Shown: in pieces, positions 24,888 through 39,499 of the stretch
Layout of the letters: the number at the start of each line of letters is the position of its first letter
Numbering within the stretch: the first letter of the stretch is position 1
NCBI RefSeq assembly: GCF_021134715.1
Contig: NC_060021.1
Location: forward strand, 10,324,501-10,388,500
Direction: 5' to 3'
From: Daphnia pulex
Lineage: Eukaryota > Arthropoda > Branchiopoda > Diplostraca > Daphniidae
Length of the DNA: 64,000 nucleotides
Translations under genes and position numbers: made by a program
Notes under the pieces: model-generated
Database searches by the model: none
What the model saw: only the letters and a program-made list of their open reading frames with translations
What the model was told of the DNA's origin: nothing

Positions 24888-26470
24888 TCCCAAAGGGCCT
24901 TTTTTGAATGTCGGAAAAAAAAGGCCATTCAATGTGTATGTGTGTGTGAGCATACGAGATCTCTTTTTCTGCGTTGCTTTTCATTCGATTCGTTTGTGTA
25001 CATGTGTCTGTCTGCTGTTGTGCGGATGGCGAATTCTTCACGGACCTTCTTTTCTCATTTTTCTATCAAACTCCCCCCTTTTATTTTTGATGGATGATCC
25101 AAGTCATATCGCCATTTATTCTCGTTTTTTCTTTCTCTTTTTCGGTTGTTGTTGCATTTTTTTTTGTGCGGGGGGCGCCATCAATACGGAACGAACATGC
25201 ACAATTGGCGAATTGGCCCTTTTTTTCTCATCCGCACCAGGGGGAGAAAGAAAAAAAACAGCCACGAGATCCTTTTCATGGATGTAGTCACTCCCGCGGG
25301 CGTTGATATCGCCGTGCCAAACAACAGTTCAGTCACCGTCGGTTCAGCGCCCAAAGGAATAACAACAACAACAACAACAATAGAAACGCTCTTAACAATC
25401 AAAAAAAGAGAAAAATAAAAAAATTGTTTGATGGATGATGTATACGAGCGCCGGACCCCCAAAAAATAACACGTCTCTACACTAATTGAGCTGCGATCAA
25501 CACAATCGATTATCGACGGACAGGGAATGGGCTGAAGTGGTTCACACGACGACGTCTGTATGTGTGTCCAACAAACTAGCGGACAGCACTGAAACAAAAA
25601 AAAAGGTTCTTCCCGGATCGGTCCGGTTTTTCTCGTTTCAACATTTTTATTTTCATCAACTTGGGAAATTTCATTTCGATTGTCCCTATACACATTACTT
25701 GATTTCCCCCCTTATCTGTTCATTTGTTTTTGTTACACACATCACCTGTTGTTATAGATTCGCCAGTTTTGTTTTTGTTTAAATTTTTTTCATGGGAAAT
25801 AAAACAAAAGCCACCCGCGCAACCTTCGTTGTTACATGCACAAATATCCAGACAAATATAGACAGTCGACGATTGCATTCGAGAAAATCCGGTTTTGATT
25901 TTCACCTTTTTTGGGGCTTGGCGGGATCGAGTGGATGTGTGTGTGTCTGCTGCGCTCGTTAGTCATATCGCCAAAATAAAAATGTTTCGAAAGACACACA
26001 AATTCCAGCCTCACCGCACCGCCCCACACAGCTCGTTTGGCTGTTTGTTTGTTTGGTTGGTTCGGTGGTTCCCTATTGTTTTCGTCTTTCGGGTTTTCTT
26101 TTTTCTCTTTTGGTTTGTTTCGTATTCGTATCTCTCGCCTTTATTTTTAATAGATTAGACACATTGGGACTTGTGATTGACAAACAGCCGCGCTCGAGAC
26201 TTGTTGTCATTGCTGTTGTTGTTCTTATATTCTTATGTTTCGCCCCGGCGTGTGGCTGCCAGCAATGTTGTGTGTGTGTGTGTGATGTGTATATGCAAAG
26301 GCTGTCAATCAAAACGAGTTGAGAACACACACACAACAAAGTAACCACCACCGGATTCCGAGACGATAGATTCTCCATCCATCCAGAAAGAACCCCCCAA
26401 AAAAGCAATCGCCGGTCTGGCTCTTTTCGTAGAGCAGAGCAGAGTGAGCGCCCAGCCAAAAAATGGAAAT

Positions 26471-26489
26471 GTGTGTGTGTGTGTGTGTG
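26471..26489. repeat. (GT)9 microsatellite
   Basis: An uninterrupted GT tract. Another GT run lies about 200 bases upstream at roughly 26268-26284. Confidence 0.8.
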
Positions 26490-29400
26490 CTGGATGTATA
26501 ACATATAACGAAGGTGACGCGCTGTAGGAGGTCCTTTTTCCTTCTAACCCAAGCAAAAGATCTTTATCATCAAGAACCGCCCGATTGCCCTGGACCTTTT
26601 ATTTTTCCTCTTTTTCTTATTCTTGGCTTTTCTCTCTCTCAGCTCGTCTTGGACCTTTTTTTGATTTTTGTTGGGAATATTTTTGAGTTGTTGTTATTTT
26701 GATTTCCCATTTTCTTTTCTTTCTTTTTTTTTCCCCTTCCTTAAATACCATAACGGACATAAGGAACTCTAAGGGGGGATTTCTCTGACGTTTGACTATT
26801 TCATTCCCTCCTTCCATCTCACTCACTTCGCAGCTCTCCCACATTTTGTGTGCGCAGTCCAAGACTAACGCGCATCAAAACGAGCCAAGAAACGTCAAAC
26901 ATCAGAACCCCCCTTCTACATTACATTCACTGTTGTTGTACACGGGGGGAAAATCAAAAAGAATCCCAGCCACTTTCTCAATCTAATGTTCTTTTTTTCT
27001 TCCTACCAAAGACCAAACCAGCCCAGCTCTCTCCTCTCGCGCACGTCAATCTCCCATCCGAGGTACAAACGCGAGCGCGCGCGAGTCCGGCCAAAACTAT
27101 CCCAACAATGTCAACTTGTCCGAAAACTTCCCCCCTTCAAAAGATTCCCGAGACCACCGGAGAAAAAACCAAAAACAACAAACAAATATTTCAAAAATAA
27201 AATAATAAAAAAAGGTGACTGATATAACTATATCTTCTGCAGCTGCAGGAACATCCCGGGGACCCGTTCTTCATTGATTACCCCCATCAACTTAACAAGG
27301 CATCAAAAAAAGACAAACAAGGAAAGGTCAAAAAAAGAGAGAGAACCAAGGAAAAAACCTTGGTGCACAGCCAAGCGAATGAAGAAGAAGACGAAAAAAT
27401 CAATTTGATGGACTATGAAGGCGACAACAATAGAAAACGGATTCGTTTATAATATATCTAAGGATGCGTAGGGCAAGAAGTTTGGGTCATTATTAACCGG
27501 AGAGTTTATAAAAATGATTCAACAAATATATATTTAAGGATATTTAAGGTAAAGATAAAGGAGACAGGCGTCGGCCAAGCGTGCTTGGAAATCAGAGCTA
27601 ATGGCATTTAATAAACGGGGCGACATTTCTTTGCCTTCTTTCTCTGTCAAAAAATTGTGACGAAATAGAGACACATTCTTGACGATTGAGTTTTTACCTA
27701 CGAGCTCCAGCAATTAGAAACATCCATCGAGCTCCATTTCCCACCAATCTGACTCGCATCGGCGAGTCCGTTTTGGCTAGTGCCACGTATTTACCAGATG
27801 ACATATAATAGAATAGCCATTTTTATTTTTTACAGCTCTTCTGAGAGATGTCAGAGGCACACAGAGTATCATAAAAATGATGGGTGAAAAAAGTGAGCTA
27901 GCTCTAGATTTACTCCGGACATTGGCTGTTGCGCTTCTGCAATCGCTCACCACTTGTTTTCTTTTTCTTTTCCCTTACCAAAAGGGGGGTTCCAATTTTT
28001 ACAACGAGCTCAGGGCTCATAACAACACACAGAGCAGACCCTGGACATGACAAAAGAAGCTGCTGACTGGTCGTAAAAGAAAAAAAGGAAGGAAATAGTA
28101 AAAGAAAAAAGAATCTAGTTCAGTTTAACAGAAGTCAAAATAATACCAGTAGAGTTGTTGCAGCAATCCAGCTCAGAGCTCTCGCCCGGATATGGATAAC
28201 ACACGGTGGGCAACAACAGTTGTATAGTTGAGACATATTTACAGGCCTATATGGCCCCCATATAGACGATGGCAGAGCCAGCTCAGAAAAGCAAAGAGAA
28301 AAACAGGCCTAAATGTTTAGTCGATCGGATGGATATTATAGGAAATGGTGTGGGCTGTTTTCATTCAACTGGGCGCATTCAAGTGGAGGTAAAAGATGAT
28401 TGTGTAGTATATCCCATCAGATCAAATAATAGACGATTAAACTCTTCTCTTTTATTTATTTTTTTTTTTCTTTTCACCACCGCCGTTAAGGTGTGAAATT
28501 TATACAGGGTCCCTTTTGAGTTGTTCTTTCGGCCGCCATCGGAGACTTTTAGGCCTCTAATAGAAATGTGGAAAAATATCTCCATCCGCGTGTCAAAAGA
28601 AAAAGAAAAAAGGGGGTCCAGGGTCGATGGACAGTTAAAGATGAGAAGTGAATCCATACGTCGATGATTTAAAAAAGAAAAGAAAAAAAGGATCGTCGAA
28701 TATAAATGAATATAGCCACGCAAAACATATTGGGCTGTTTTGTGGCAGCAGCAGCAAGGGCGGTTTCCGGGGCGGCAACGGAACCGATTATCGTTGTTTG
28801 GCTATACATAGAACGAATCAAAAGAGCGCTATATATGCGATTCTAGAGCTCTTCTTCTTCTTCGTATTTGCCGATACAGTTGAATCTATTTGATAGATCC
28901 GTATTCTCTGAGGACCCTATGGCCTTTTTGAATGTATTAGCCGCGCTGGAGAAATAGACAGTCAAAAAGGAAAAAGAAAAGAGAGCCATCATGAACTATA
29001 GAGGAGATGAAGGGTGCTGGCACTGCTGGCTGTTTGGTGACTGGCTAAAAATATCAAAGTGTCTACATGTACAACACACACACACACATAGTAGAAGCGC
29101 CGATGTAGACCTCCGCCGACGTTTTGACCCAAAGGTATATATATGTATAATTTTCCCATGAGCGGGTGTGACAAATCCATCTGGTCCGTCCACCGCCACC
29201 AGCAACCACCAGCCGACCGTATCGCCGTCACCAGTTTCATCTTGTCTCCACACAAGCCAACACAGGTAATACATCCTACAGGCACTTATGTGTATATCCA
29301 TCTATTCTCGTCGTTCAATACGTATAATATACACATTGGACACGGTTATCTCGCCTCTAGCGTAGACAGTCGACACGGACAACTGTATACATTTGGAAGG

Positions 29401-30063
29401 GCTGAAGAGGAGGAGGAGGACTGACCTGTTGTGCACCCCAGCCCCGGACCATTTGAGAGAGAAAAAAAAAGACAAAAAGGTCAAGCCAAAAAGGGTCGCT
29501 AATGAAGCTGCTAGACTGGAAAGTTCAAAAGAAGAAGAACCATTCAAGAAGTTTTTTTTTTTTTTTCAAACGAAAATTGACAAAACCTCCCTTCACCTCT
29601 GTAAAAATAATAAAAAGTAGGAGGAAAAGAAGAAGAACATCAGCAGCACCAGCCAAAAAAAAAAATTACTTTTTTCTTTTTTGGTTTGGTGTGTGTGACG
29701 ACGACCCCGCCTACTAAACAGTATACCCCTGGAAAAAGTCTGATTCCGCCGGGGTCCACCCTCAACTTATTCTTCTTTAACTGTACGATTCCAGCCCAGG
29801 CCGATCCTTCAAGCTAGCTAATCACCAGCCGGCTGTTGGTCAACACAATAGACATAGTCAATTGTTCTGTCACGGTCAATAATGACCACCCATCTCTTGT
29901 CCAGCAGCCGTTCAATGTACACTTGAATGGAAAAGATCGGGCGAAAAAATAATATAAGAGACACATCAGCTTGAAAATGACAAGGAATAAAAAGGGCGGG
30001 TTTTTCTTTTTCTCTTTTGATCAAATCAAAAGAATAACTTTGTCCATATAGGCCTGAATATAC

Positions 30064-31126
30064 GAGGAGGTACCGGTGTGGCGGCAGGCTCCTCTTGGTC
30101 AAAAAATTGTCTTGAACATTACACTTTGCTTCAAGTGTTTAAAAATTTCAAATATTTTCGAATGTGATGGTTTTCTACCCACAGAAAAAGTTGTGAGGTA
30201 CAAAACAAGCCTGATCGGCAGTCGTTCGACAAATGAGATTTTTAGTGAATCCTCACTGAGAAAAAAACAAAAACGGAGAGAAAACAGTTGCACAACAACC
30301 GCCTATAGCTCAGGAAGAAACATAGTCCGTGACTACGTAATGATTGATAACCAACCCCACCAAAAACCGCCAACAAAGAAGAATAGAGATCGATTTTGTC
30401 TCCTACCTTTATGCCTGGGAAATACAGCCAGGCATCTCTACAGTTGCTCCATCCATCCGATGAAGATTTAAATGACACCAGACGGGATAGGGTAAATGGT
30501 GTCCCTCGTGAATACACCCACATTCACATGGTGTATCTATATGAAAAATAAAAAATGGGTTAGTACGAATAAATATTGAAACAACAAGTCAGGTAAAGAT
30601 GAAAATGAAACACTGATGGGTAAACCTTGATTGTTAATAATGGAAGAATTTAAGGTTTAAATTTAACAAACTGCATTGATGCAAGTCATGCATCATTCAA
30701 ATATGTAACAGGTCACAGAAACAAAACTAACGAAAATCATTACCCCACAATCGATGATCCTTGGATTGTTGCTGGTGACAGGTTGCCAACACCTGCCCAA
30801 GAAAAACTTGCAAATTGTGTAGTTATGATGGCTGGTTTTGGCCTCAAATCTGCAAAAAGAAAAGGGTTACATAGTACCAACCAAATGCCATGCATAGGGC
30901 AATCACATGGCAAATGCAAGCAGTCAGGATTAAACTTTTCACAAATTTGGAACAGGTTACTTTTCTATGGCTCCCACAATCATTCTATTAGTAATCTTAG
31001 TTTTATTTACCCGCTAAACAGCATGAAGAATAAAGTTTATCACAAACAAATAAATCTAAAAGAAATCTTGAACCATGCCTGAACTTTGTCTTTGTCTTCT
31101 CGAAATTTTCAATTGCAGCAGACGAC
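30064..31126. repeat. Dispersed 1.1-kb repeat, copy 1 (inverted)
   Basis: This segment matches the reverse complement of 48020-49187 nearly end to end by eye, with substitutions and small indels. Its left edge starts GAGGAGGTACCGGTG and its right edge ends near GCAGCAGACGAC. Coding-like pieces survive. On the minus strand an acceptor (TTCTTTTTGCAG) precedes 36 codons at 30849-30740 reading PKPAIITTQFASFSWAGVG and ending in TAA. On the plus strand 30076-30471 is an open frame starting near WRQAPLGQKIVLN. I see no obvious terminal inverted repeats, target duplication or transposase motif, so the class is unknown. It lacks a roughly 93-base segment that copy 2 has. Confidence 0.75.
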
Positions 31127-31363
31127 ACTTGGCGACATTTCGCGCAATTTTCTACTAATCAGCATTCTTACGATAATGCGAATATGCGATATCGATAGAA
31201 ATTATAAATGATAAAAAATAAAAATAAAACTCTTCCTTCAAAATGCAAACCACTCAAAAACGATAAGAGAATTATTTGAGGAAATAAGTTTTAGTTGAAA
31301 TCTAATACCATTTCTGTTTTGGTATGTCATTCCCCCGGTAAGACGATTGGGATTATTTTCAAT

Positions 31364-31392
31364 ATCAAATTTTTCGTCTCAAAAAATTTGAT
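31364..31392. repeat. 11-bp inverted repeat hairpin
   Basis: ATCAAATTTTT at 31364-31374 pairs with AAAAATTTGAT at 31382-31392 across a 7-base loop. It is AT-rich and lies about 240 bases outside repeat copy 1. Confidence 0.6.
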
Positions 31393-34300
31393 TAACCCCA
31401 CCCTGGACGGACAAGATCCAAATAAAAATTTGCATAAAACCCGCCCTCATAACACCCCCCAGGACTCTATTGGAAAGCCAAAAAGGGAATAATAATGTAT
31501 AGGTATGAATTGGGCGATTTACTTTGAAGCAACGGGGGCGTCGTCAACGGCCATTGTCGCTGCAGCTGAAGAGATGCGCGTTGACGTCTCCGCTGGTTCC
31601 TCGTCTCTCCCCCCATCCATAGGGAGTGGCCCACCCGTTGGCCCTGCATAATTGGAACATATACATACTATATGTATACGGCGGGGGTGCAGAGAGCTGG
31701 CCTGCTGCTGGCCCCGCGATGCGACACCTTTTCTTTCTTGTGTTAGACACACCGTCAGAAGAATTAGTGTGGATGCCGCTGGTCTCTACGAGCTGGGGTT
31801 ATTTCCACCAGGGCGCAAAGAGAAGAAGAAGAAGAATAACGCGCGGGTCCCACGGTCGGAAACTTGGCCGCCGCCAAACGAGGCCCAGTCAAAGAAAATG
31901 ACAGCACATGCCCGTCTGCGCCCAGGTGAGAAAAAAACGGGCGAAAGAGAAGAAGAAGACGGGAGAAAAAGGTCGAACAAGCGGACAAACGTCTCAACTA
32001 TAAAGAAAAGAAAAAGAGACAAACTTTCATCTTCATCTTCTTCTTCTTCTTTCAATGTCCTCGTAAAGAGCTTATCGGGTTGACGAACCGTTCTGTTCGG
32101 GAAAAGAAAAAATCTAAAAAAGGCCGGACAAGCAGGAGCAGCAGCTAGGGGGAAATAAGATGTTGGAGACCATTGGGCCGGTTTTGTAACAGCAGCAGAG
32201 CATCGCGATAAGCTGGACAAAAAGAAGAAGAACTAACGCGTCATTTGGAATAAGGGAAAGAAGAAGACGAAATATAAAAGAAGCTCAGCAGCACAAAATG
32301 ATAATAGAAAAAGGGGCCCCAAGTATTGTACGACATCACGTTATCTTTGTTTCTTTCTTTTCTGCCCGTCTGCTGCAGCACGGCCCCCCTCGCTTTTGTT
32401 TGCCATGTTGTCCGTTTCTCTAGCTGTGATGTGTTACAACAGTTTGCTGGGCGCCCACAGTCTTGTCCAAAGCCAATGACGGGGTCCATCCTGAATGGGA
32501 AAAGGAAAAAAGCCCTTGTTCTTCTTCTTGTATTTCTCGTTCATTGTTGTATGGTTATTTTCTAGGAGCCATCAGACTTGGCCATCAGCAGTCGGAGCCG
32601 GCCGACACATTGAGAGCGGCCCACTCGTCGTTGTGTCGCGCGCCCAGTCATAATAGCCGAGGTGCACACTAAGTGCGATGTAGTTGCATTGTGTATATGT
32701 ACACACAGAGAGACGGACCTATGTTGTATAGAAGAAAATAAAGATGAACCTATATATATGGCCGTCTAGGCCTACCTGAATCCGTCCCACAAAGTGATTG
32801 AGCCATCGGATGACACATTTATGGCCGGCAGCAGCAGAATGAAACAAAACGACGAGCAACAAGTGGAAATATATAAGAGAGAGAGAGAGTGGCAAACTTT
32901 TTTCTTTAAAAGATGGACACTCAGAGGGAGGCCGGACTGATATGCCCAGGCCCCAAAAAAGAAAGAAAACTGTACATATAGCCTTTGTGTCTATAATAAA
33001 GTATATAGATACCATTAACTAAATTCTCTCGTCTCTTTTTTCTTTGGAATAGATTTTGTCCATTTCTTCTGTCTTGTTGGTGTTGCCCAGTTTCCCTGGA
33101 CAGCTCTGCCCCCATTGACAATAAATATATATATGCTCTGCTCCCTGATCATAAAAGTTGATGATCTTCTTCAAGATGGTCAGCCCAGCAGCCACCATGG
33201 AAGCAGCAGCTTCCTAAGGCACACGCACAGAAGCAAATCCCCCTGGCCATTTCCTCCTTATATGACCCCCCCAACGAACCCAAAATACAATCAACATTTT
33301 CTCTCTGTGTCTATGAGGGGGGGTTGATTTCATTTTTGTTTTACATCCGTTGCTGGCCTCCCTATAAAACTCCCAGAAGAAGAAGAAACAATTCTCGTCA
33401 GCCCACACCGTTTGTTTGTTGTCCGTCCCTTTTTTTAATAATATATTGAGAGTCGATATCCTGGGCAATAAAATTCCGGTGCCCACCTCCTCGTCGTAGT
33501 CGACTAAATCAATTGGAACGAGAAGATAATGCGAGCAGCCACGTTCTCCATTTTTTGGATTTCCAGCCATCATCATCCGTCATCATAAAACGGACCTCTG
33601 GATCTCTGATGACCCTTTGATACATCTACACACGCTCACCTTGTGTGTGTGTACACATATAGCAGGCCTATATAGAGTCTTGGTAGGTGGTGGTGTGTGG
33701 GCTGGCCCTTTTTCTCTGTGGTGGGGGTCTGTATCCATCCATCTCATCCGTCTGTCTTAGATAGATGGACAGAGAATAGAGATACATGTTGGCAAGTGTG
33801 AGGTGGAATGTCGGGAATGTCTGATGTACACGGGAGAGGTGATGGTTCTTCTATCGATCGATTGGGAGATGAGCGTTTAGGAGCGCCCGCAAGTGGGATC
33901 CATCACGAATCCATTACCGGCCATCTTCATCTCCATCTCTCGACTTTGGTGTGTCTATATAGGCAATATCATACGTACGTACGTGGTATATATCTATCCA
34001 TCTCTCGCCCTTTTTTCTTCTTCCTTTTTTTATTTTCATCGATCGATAGTGTCAGCCCAGCAGACACCTTAAGGGGGGCATTCCACCAAAAGATTCTTCT
34101 TCTTTTCAAAATAAAAATTCGGGTGTGATTTGATAAATTCTTATATAGTATATAATGTACTCCTCTGGCTCTAGGCTGTCATACGTCATCACCCTGGATT
34201 GAATGTGCAACAAAGAGCGACTTGTCTATTTTATTTTCAGGGTGACGCCATTTCCCCCCCCCCTTTGGCCTGTCACTTTTTTTCTCCCTCGGCTGGACGG

Positions 34301-35364
34301 GAATGCTCGATCGCTGGGCGGATCCGTGCTGATCAATTAACAGCAAGGCATATATCTAGTATATCTACAATATCATCTAAATATAGTCGTTCCTTATCCT
34401 ATATATCTAAAGCTGTGTGTGTCTATTTTCCTTTTGAGATGTGATGTAATAATGTTAATTGGAACGAGCTCGGCCATTGGCGTCGCCGCCGCTCGTTCGG
34501 GAATAGATGCATGAATATTTGATGAGCGGCGGCTATATTCTTCTTCTTCTCGCACCTATACACACACTGGGTGGAATATACACAAGGGCCGTCTATTCTC
34601 CGCCTCTTTGATGGCCGTGGCGAGATGTTTTCATCGAGTCGCCACAACGACCGTCTCTCATTTTCTATGCACACACACACACATACAGAGAGACTATTTC
34701 TTCCTTCTCTTTTGAGAAAAAGAAGGCGGAGATTTGAGTAAAGAAATGTATAGAAAAGAAGAGATCTCTTACACTATAGTCCGACCTGTCGCTTTCGGAC
34801 TCGCCCACTTCTCTGCTGGGCCAGCTCACGGCGGCGGCGGCGGCTCTTTTTCGTGCGTCTCTATTCCCGCGCGGTTATGGCGCAACGAATATATATATTC
34901 CTCGTTCGTTTATACGACACCCATTCTTCTTCTTCTTCTCTCCTAGGCGAAAAATGGGGAGGAGTCTAAAGAAAAAGGTAAAATCAAATAAAATTCTCAA
35001 AAGGAATTTGGGACGAATGAATTGACTCTCACACAAACGGCGGGTTCATATTTTTCTACACAAATTGCTGTGACACGAGAATTCCTCGTTTCTTTTGATC
35101 AAATGATGGGCGGCCGACTTTTCTCACCCGTGGTGGTTAGTTGGGGTGGTTGCAATGCGAGTGTGTGACGTAATAGACTTGCCGGTTGCCGCCATGACGG
35201 CTGCCAGCTCTGCCGCCATGGCGCGGGGGCTGCCACTCGGTCGGCCAAAGAACTGCCGAACCGAAAAGAGAAAAGAAGCGGATGACAGGTTGAGAAAACC
35301 CTACAATTAAGGCAGCCCCAGGCTGCCCGGCTCGGTAGCTCTCTTAGACACATCGTCGCTGGGG

Positions 35365-35382
35365 CTGCTGCTGCTGCTGCTG
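35365..35382. repeat. (CTG)6 tract
   Basis: Six CTG units in noncoding DNA. Equivalent tracts lie at 36287-36304, 43455-43473, 43686-43703, 43774-43788 (as CAG) and 58494-58511. Confidence 0.8.
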
Positions 35383-36286
35383 TATACTATAGATTGGCGG
35401 CATTATATTCAAACCGAGTAGTATATACCTACACTGTATCTATCCATACAGACATATATAATAGACTGGAATTTGATGGAAAAGTACGGACAACACACAC
35501 CTTTCGGCCATCACCACCGTCGCATATGGTTAAGGGAGGTGAGCGATAGATTCTCATTAAAGCCGGTGACCAAGCAGAGCTCTATAGAGAGCCGAGATGG
35601 CAAGTCCCGATGTTGTGTGTTTGAAACGACCGCCGTTTCTTTTCTTTTTCCCATTGGGAACAGAAGAAAAGGAGGGCAATTTGTGGGTCTAAATAAATAT
35701 ATGCAACAATGGCCGGCATTCTTTTCTTTCTTCTTGTTGTGTAGTTTAATTGGATGTACCGCAGAAGAAAAAAAGTTGCCGCTGATGTGAACGCGTCATC
35801 GCCTCTGATACACGTCACACGTATCAAAGAATCGGTTAAATTACAGTTTCTTCTAGTATAAATATAGTACGGTACTATCCACGGACAAGTTACCAAAATA
35901 AGAAATAGGCCTACAAGAGGAGGTGAAGGGGATCGATCGATAGGGAGTCGATGGCTAAGGTAAATGTATAACAAAAAGGTGTTGAATGTTTCACCGTGCT
36001 GGAGATGGTCCGGCAACAATGGCAATTCGGTGAACAAGAAAGAGTCGCACGGGGTATACAAGAGCCTTGATGACAAATGGGCAAGCGGCTGTTGAAGAAA
36101 ATAACGCAACGACAAAAGGAATAACAAAATAACAAAATACCCCCCCCCCCCATCCTCCTGGATGTTATACACTGCACAAGAAAAATAAGATAAAGCGGAT
36201 TGGTTGTTGTTGCGCGCTGGATGGATCAGGTGGACGGTCGTGTGAGGAATGGAGGCGAGCAACTACAAACAACCCCTCACACCAAA

Positions 36287-36304
36287 CTGCTGCTGCTGCT
36301 GCTG
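36287..36304. repeat. (CTG)6 tract
   Basis: Six CTG units, about 900 bases from the tract at 35365. Not part of a convincing coding frame. Confidence 0.8.
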
Positions 36305-37453
36305 ATAAAGACGTGCTGCACACCACGGCTAATTAATAGCCGACAATCTGATAGGCGGTCTCTAATTATGTGCAAGTCTCAGCTGGGCGATTGTATCACC
36401 GAGCCCAAAAAGAAAAAAAGAAAACGGGGCCGGCCATCAGCATCAAGAGCGAGAAGAAGAAGAAAAGGGCGACTCTCGCTGTGCCGTGTGTATGGACTTG
36501 TGGCACCTCCATTAATAGCTGTCATCCGCCAGTTGAGAGAGAAGTCAAGAACTTACAAAAAAATCAAATAATAACACAACAAAAAAGAAAGAAGAAGAAG
36601 AACACCTTCCCAACTCAAAAAAAAAAGCTGTGAGAAATGTCTAAGGTGTTCTGTTCATCTTTCAATCGCCGGACGCGTCTAAAGAACCTCACACCGGTGA
36701 GACTAGCTGCTGCCCAGGTAGATATGTACATATACAAATGTATATCCAACAGCATTTATTTCACATGCAGCGCGAGATGAACCGACTTGATTAAGAGCTC
36801 GGTGATTTGTTGAGACGACCGAATAAGAAACCAGTGCGCTCATTCTTTGACTCTACGCACAGAAATATTTATAATACCATCTCTTGCAGTGGCAGGGATA
36901 TAAGAGCTGCATATGGCTCTGATGGGAGGAAGAAAAAAGAAGAAATGAAAAATATAAAGCGATGATCGCGATAAGCTCAGTCACGGCTATACAAGGTTGT
37001 TTAACCAACATCTGGGCTCCGGCGCGGCCGACATGGTGTCGAAACTTGCACAATAGCCTGGAAGAAGAACGCACAAACTACACACACACACACACAAAAT
37101 ATATATAACAACACACACACGAACAGAGAGAAGAAGAAGAAGAAGAGAAAGACGTACGTGTGACTTAAAAAAAATAAAATAAAATAAAAGAAGGTGACAA
37201 GAAAAAACGAAAAAAAAAAGCCGGTGCGCACTTCTTCTTCTTTTTTATTTTATTTCATTTTTTTATATTTCTTTTGTATTTATTTATTTATTTTCATTTC
37301 GTTTCTTTCTTTCTCTCTCTCTCTCATCATCTGGCGTTCCACACCGCACGCTGAGTTGATGGCGGAAATGTGGCTGTCTCCGTGCGGATTATACGACTCT
37401 GCCGACTCCATGCTGTGCAAACGCTTCTATCTTTTCTCTCTCTCTCTACACAC

Positions 37454-37472
37454 TGTGTGTGTGTGTGTGTGT
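37454..37472. repeat. (GT)9 microsatellite
   Basis: A GT tract immediately after a CT-rich tract and a CACAC motif. Confidence 0.8.
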
Positions 37473-39465
37473 AACTCGTATATACTACAACATGTATAAC
37501 CAGCGCAACGTCACCTGGTCCCACATGGCCCACCTCCCCTTCTTTTTCTTGTTCTTCGTTTCTTCTGTTTCTTTTTGTATTTTATTTTATTGCTCATTGC
37601 GATCTAATTGACTATCTCTTCCGTCACCAACCCAAAAGCCGAGGGGGGACTACCTACCACCTGAAATATAGGCCCTTTTATTTTTCTTTCTCTCTCCCAA
37701 ACGTGTTACTATATATACACAGGCCTATGTATGTAGCAGAGTCGTGGAACCAACGAATAGAGTGAGAAAATACAAAAAAAATTGTCTTAGGATATTCCAC
37801 GCATAGAGATTTGGCCAACATGTCGAGTTGCACCAATCGGATTAACATATTAGCAATCTTCAATCTACTCTACTTTGTGTCAGTTGGCAGATTGGTGATG
37901 GTCTTTTTTGTGGGGGTTGATTGGCGGCGAAATCCTTTGAGCTATCAAGACTTGGTCGACTCAATGGGATTGGCGGCCGACATTTTCTTATAAGTCGACA
38001 CCTTTTTTTTTTAGCCGGAAAAAAACGGAAATCCGCGCATGGAGCGGCGTGTTTATATCGAAAAGCTGAAAATTCTTTCGGTGAGAGAATGGCGACTTTG
38101 AAAATATATTATTAAGAAGGGAGGAGGAAAAAAAGGTCTATATTAAAGCGGATACACATATAGCCATGGCCCAGCAAACAAAACACAAATGTATATACAC
38201 ACACACTGAGTGCTGCCCCTGTGAGTGTGTGTGTGGTGTTGATTAAAAGAAGACCGTCCTTCCGGTCCGGAGAATTCTTGACACCTCCCCCCACCACCAG
38301 GATGGTATTTTTCTTGTCTTCTCACACCTCTTCTTCATCCTCTTTTATTTCAAAGAAAAATCTTCTTATTTTTTTAAAGTAGATAGGTCCGAATCTCAAA
38401 AGTGTCAAAGCGGATCGGATGTGTGGAGTAGCTCTAAGCGCGGCGGATGATTGAAAACTTGGCGCATTCCGGATGGATATAGACATGGGCGGCCACACTG
38501 ATTATATAAGAAACTGTGTACAAACACACACTCTGGCCCGTCTAGGTGTGTATTATGTCGACGTTTGTTTGGCCGGCGAAAAAAAGAAAAAAATGTTGCT
38601 TTTCGATTGGCCGCGCTCGTTCTCCCTGTGGAAATAATAGGACAGCCGTATTTATGAGGCTTGATTATGATGATTCTTATTTTCTCTGTGTTGTTTCTTC
38701 TTTCTTTTTTGGGGTTGGACGCAGCACACGCATATAAATCACGATGACCGTCACGGTTTCCGCCATTGTCACCGCTCTCCAGCCGACACACACAACCCAC
38801 ATCAACTTTATTTCCCTTTTGTGTGTGTGTGTTGTTGTTGTTGTCTTTATTTATTAACATTTTATTTTTATTTTCAGAATTTTTTTCTTTTTATTTATTT
38901 TTCACCTTCCGGGGTAAATTACAAAGTTGCGACTGCTGGCATGAGCGCACTTTGTCACTTGAACATTTTTTAATATGTAGGCCTACTGCGTGTCGCCATG
39001 GCCGCTAGAGTCAAAATTCAAAATGATCTGTGTGTCGGCTATAGTTGCGTATTGATACACACAGCAACAAAACAGAACGCATACATGAATTATAGTAATA
39101 ATATAGTAGAAGATGTACTGCACTATAGTCTGTACATTATTATGATTACGACTGTGGTAGATGTGTAAAACATGGGAAGCGATGGAGTGTGTATATAGAC
39201 ACAACAACAGCCGCAGTGAATGGCGGGCGGCTCATTCATCACTCGGCACCTGTTGGCTAATGGACCTGGTTGGAAGCACCGCCTTGTCACCTCCAACAGC
39301 TCATTTACAGCACCTCGCCCGCGTGTATATCTCTCGACACGTCATTTTCTTCTGTTTCTTGTACATTTGTTGTGTGTGTGTCTCCCGTTTTGTTTCTTGA
39401 GAACAAGAGAGGATACGGCCCAAGCTTATCGCTTTTTATGATGATGATTTCTTCCATCTTTTTAA

Positions 39466-39499
39466 TTCTTCTTCTTCTTCTTCTTCTTCTTCTTCTTCT
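39466..39499. repeat. (TTC)11 microsatellite
   Basis: Eleven uninterrupted TTC units, the longest trinucleotide tract I found in the window. As a pure polypurine/polypyrimidine tract it could form triplex DNA. Confidence 0.85.

Larger units (their letters stand above)
10164..30063. other. Long noncoding region, microsatellite-rich
   Basis: About 20 kb without a recognisable protein. Open frames here, the longest being 229 codons at 15509-16198 on the minus strand and 193 codons at 20711-21292 on the plus strand, run through homopolymer and dinucleotide tracts and have biased compositions rich in S, F, L, K and R. I read them as chance. GT/CA, GA/CT, GAA/CTT and poly-purine tracts occur every few hundred bases. 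The stretch ends about 14 kb from the FoxG-type gene, so distal regulatory DNA for that gene is plausible but not shown by sequence alone. Confidence 0.6.

Noticed and set aside
35582..36262. Open frame of 226 codons, minus strand
   Set aside because: Leu-, Ser- and Phe-rich without order, spanning C-runs and CTT tracts. No conserved block.
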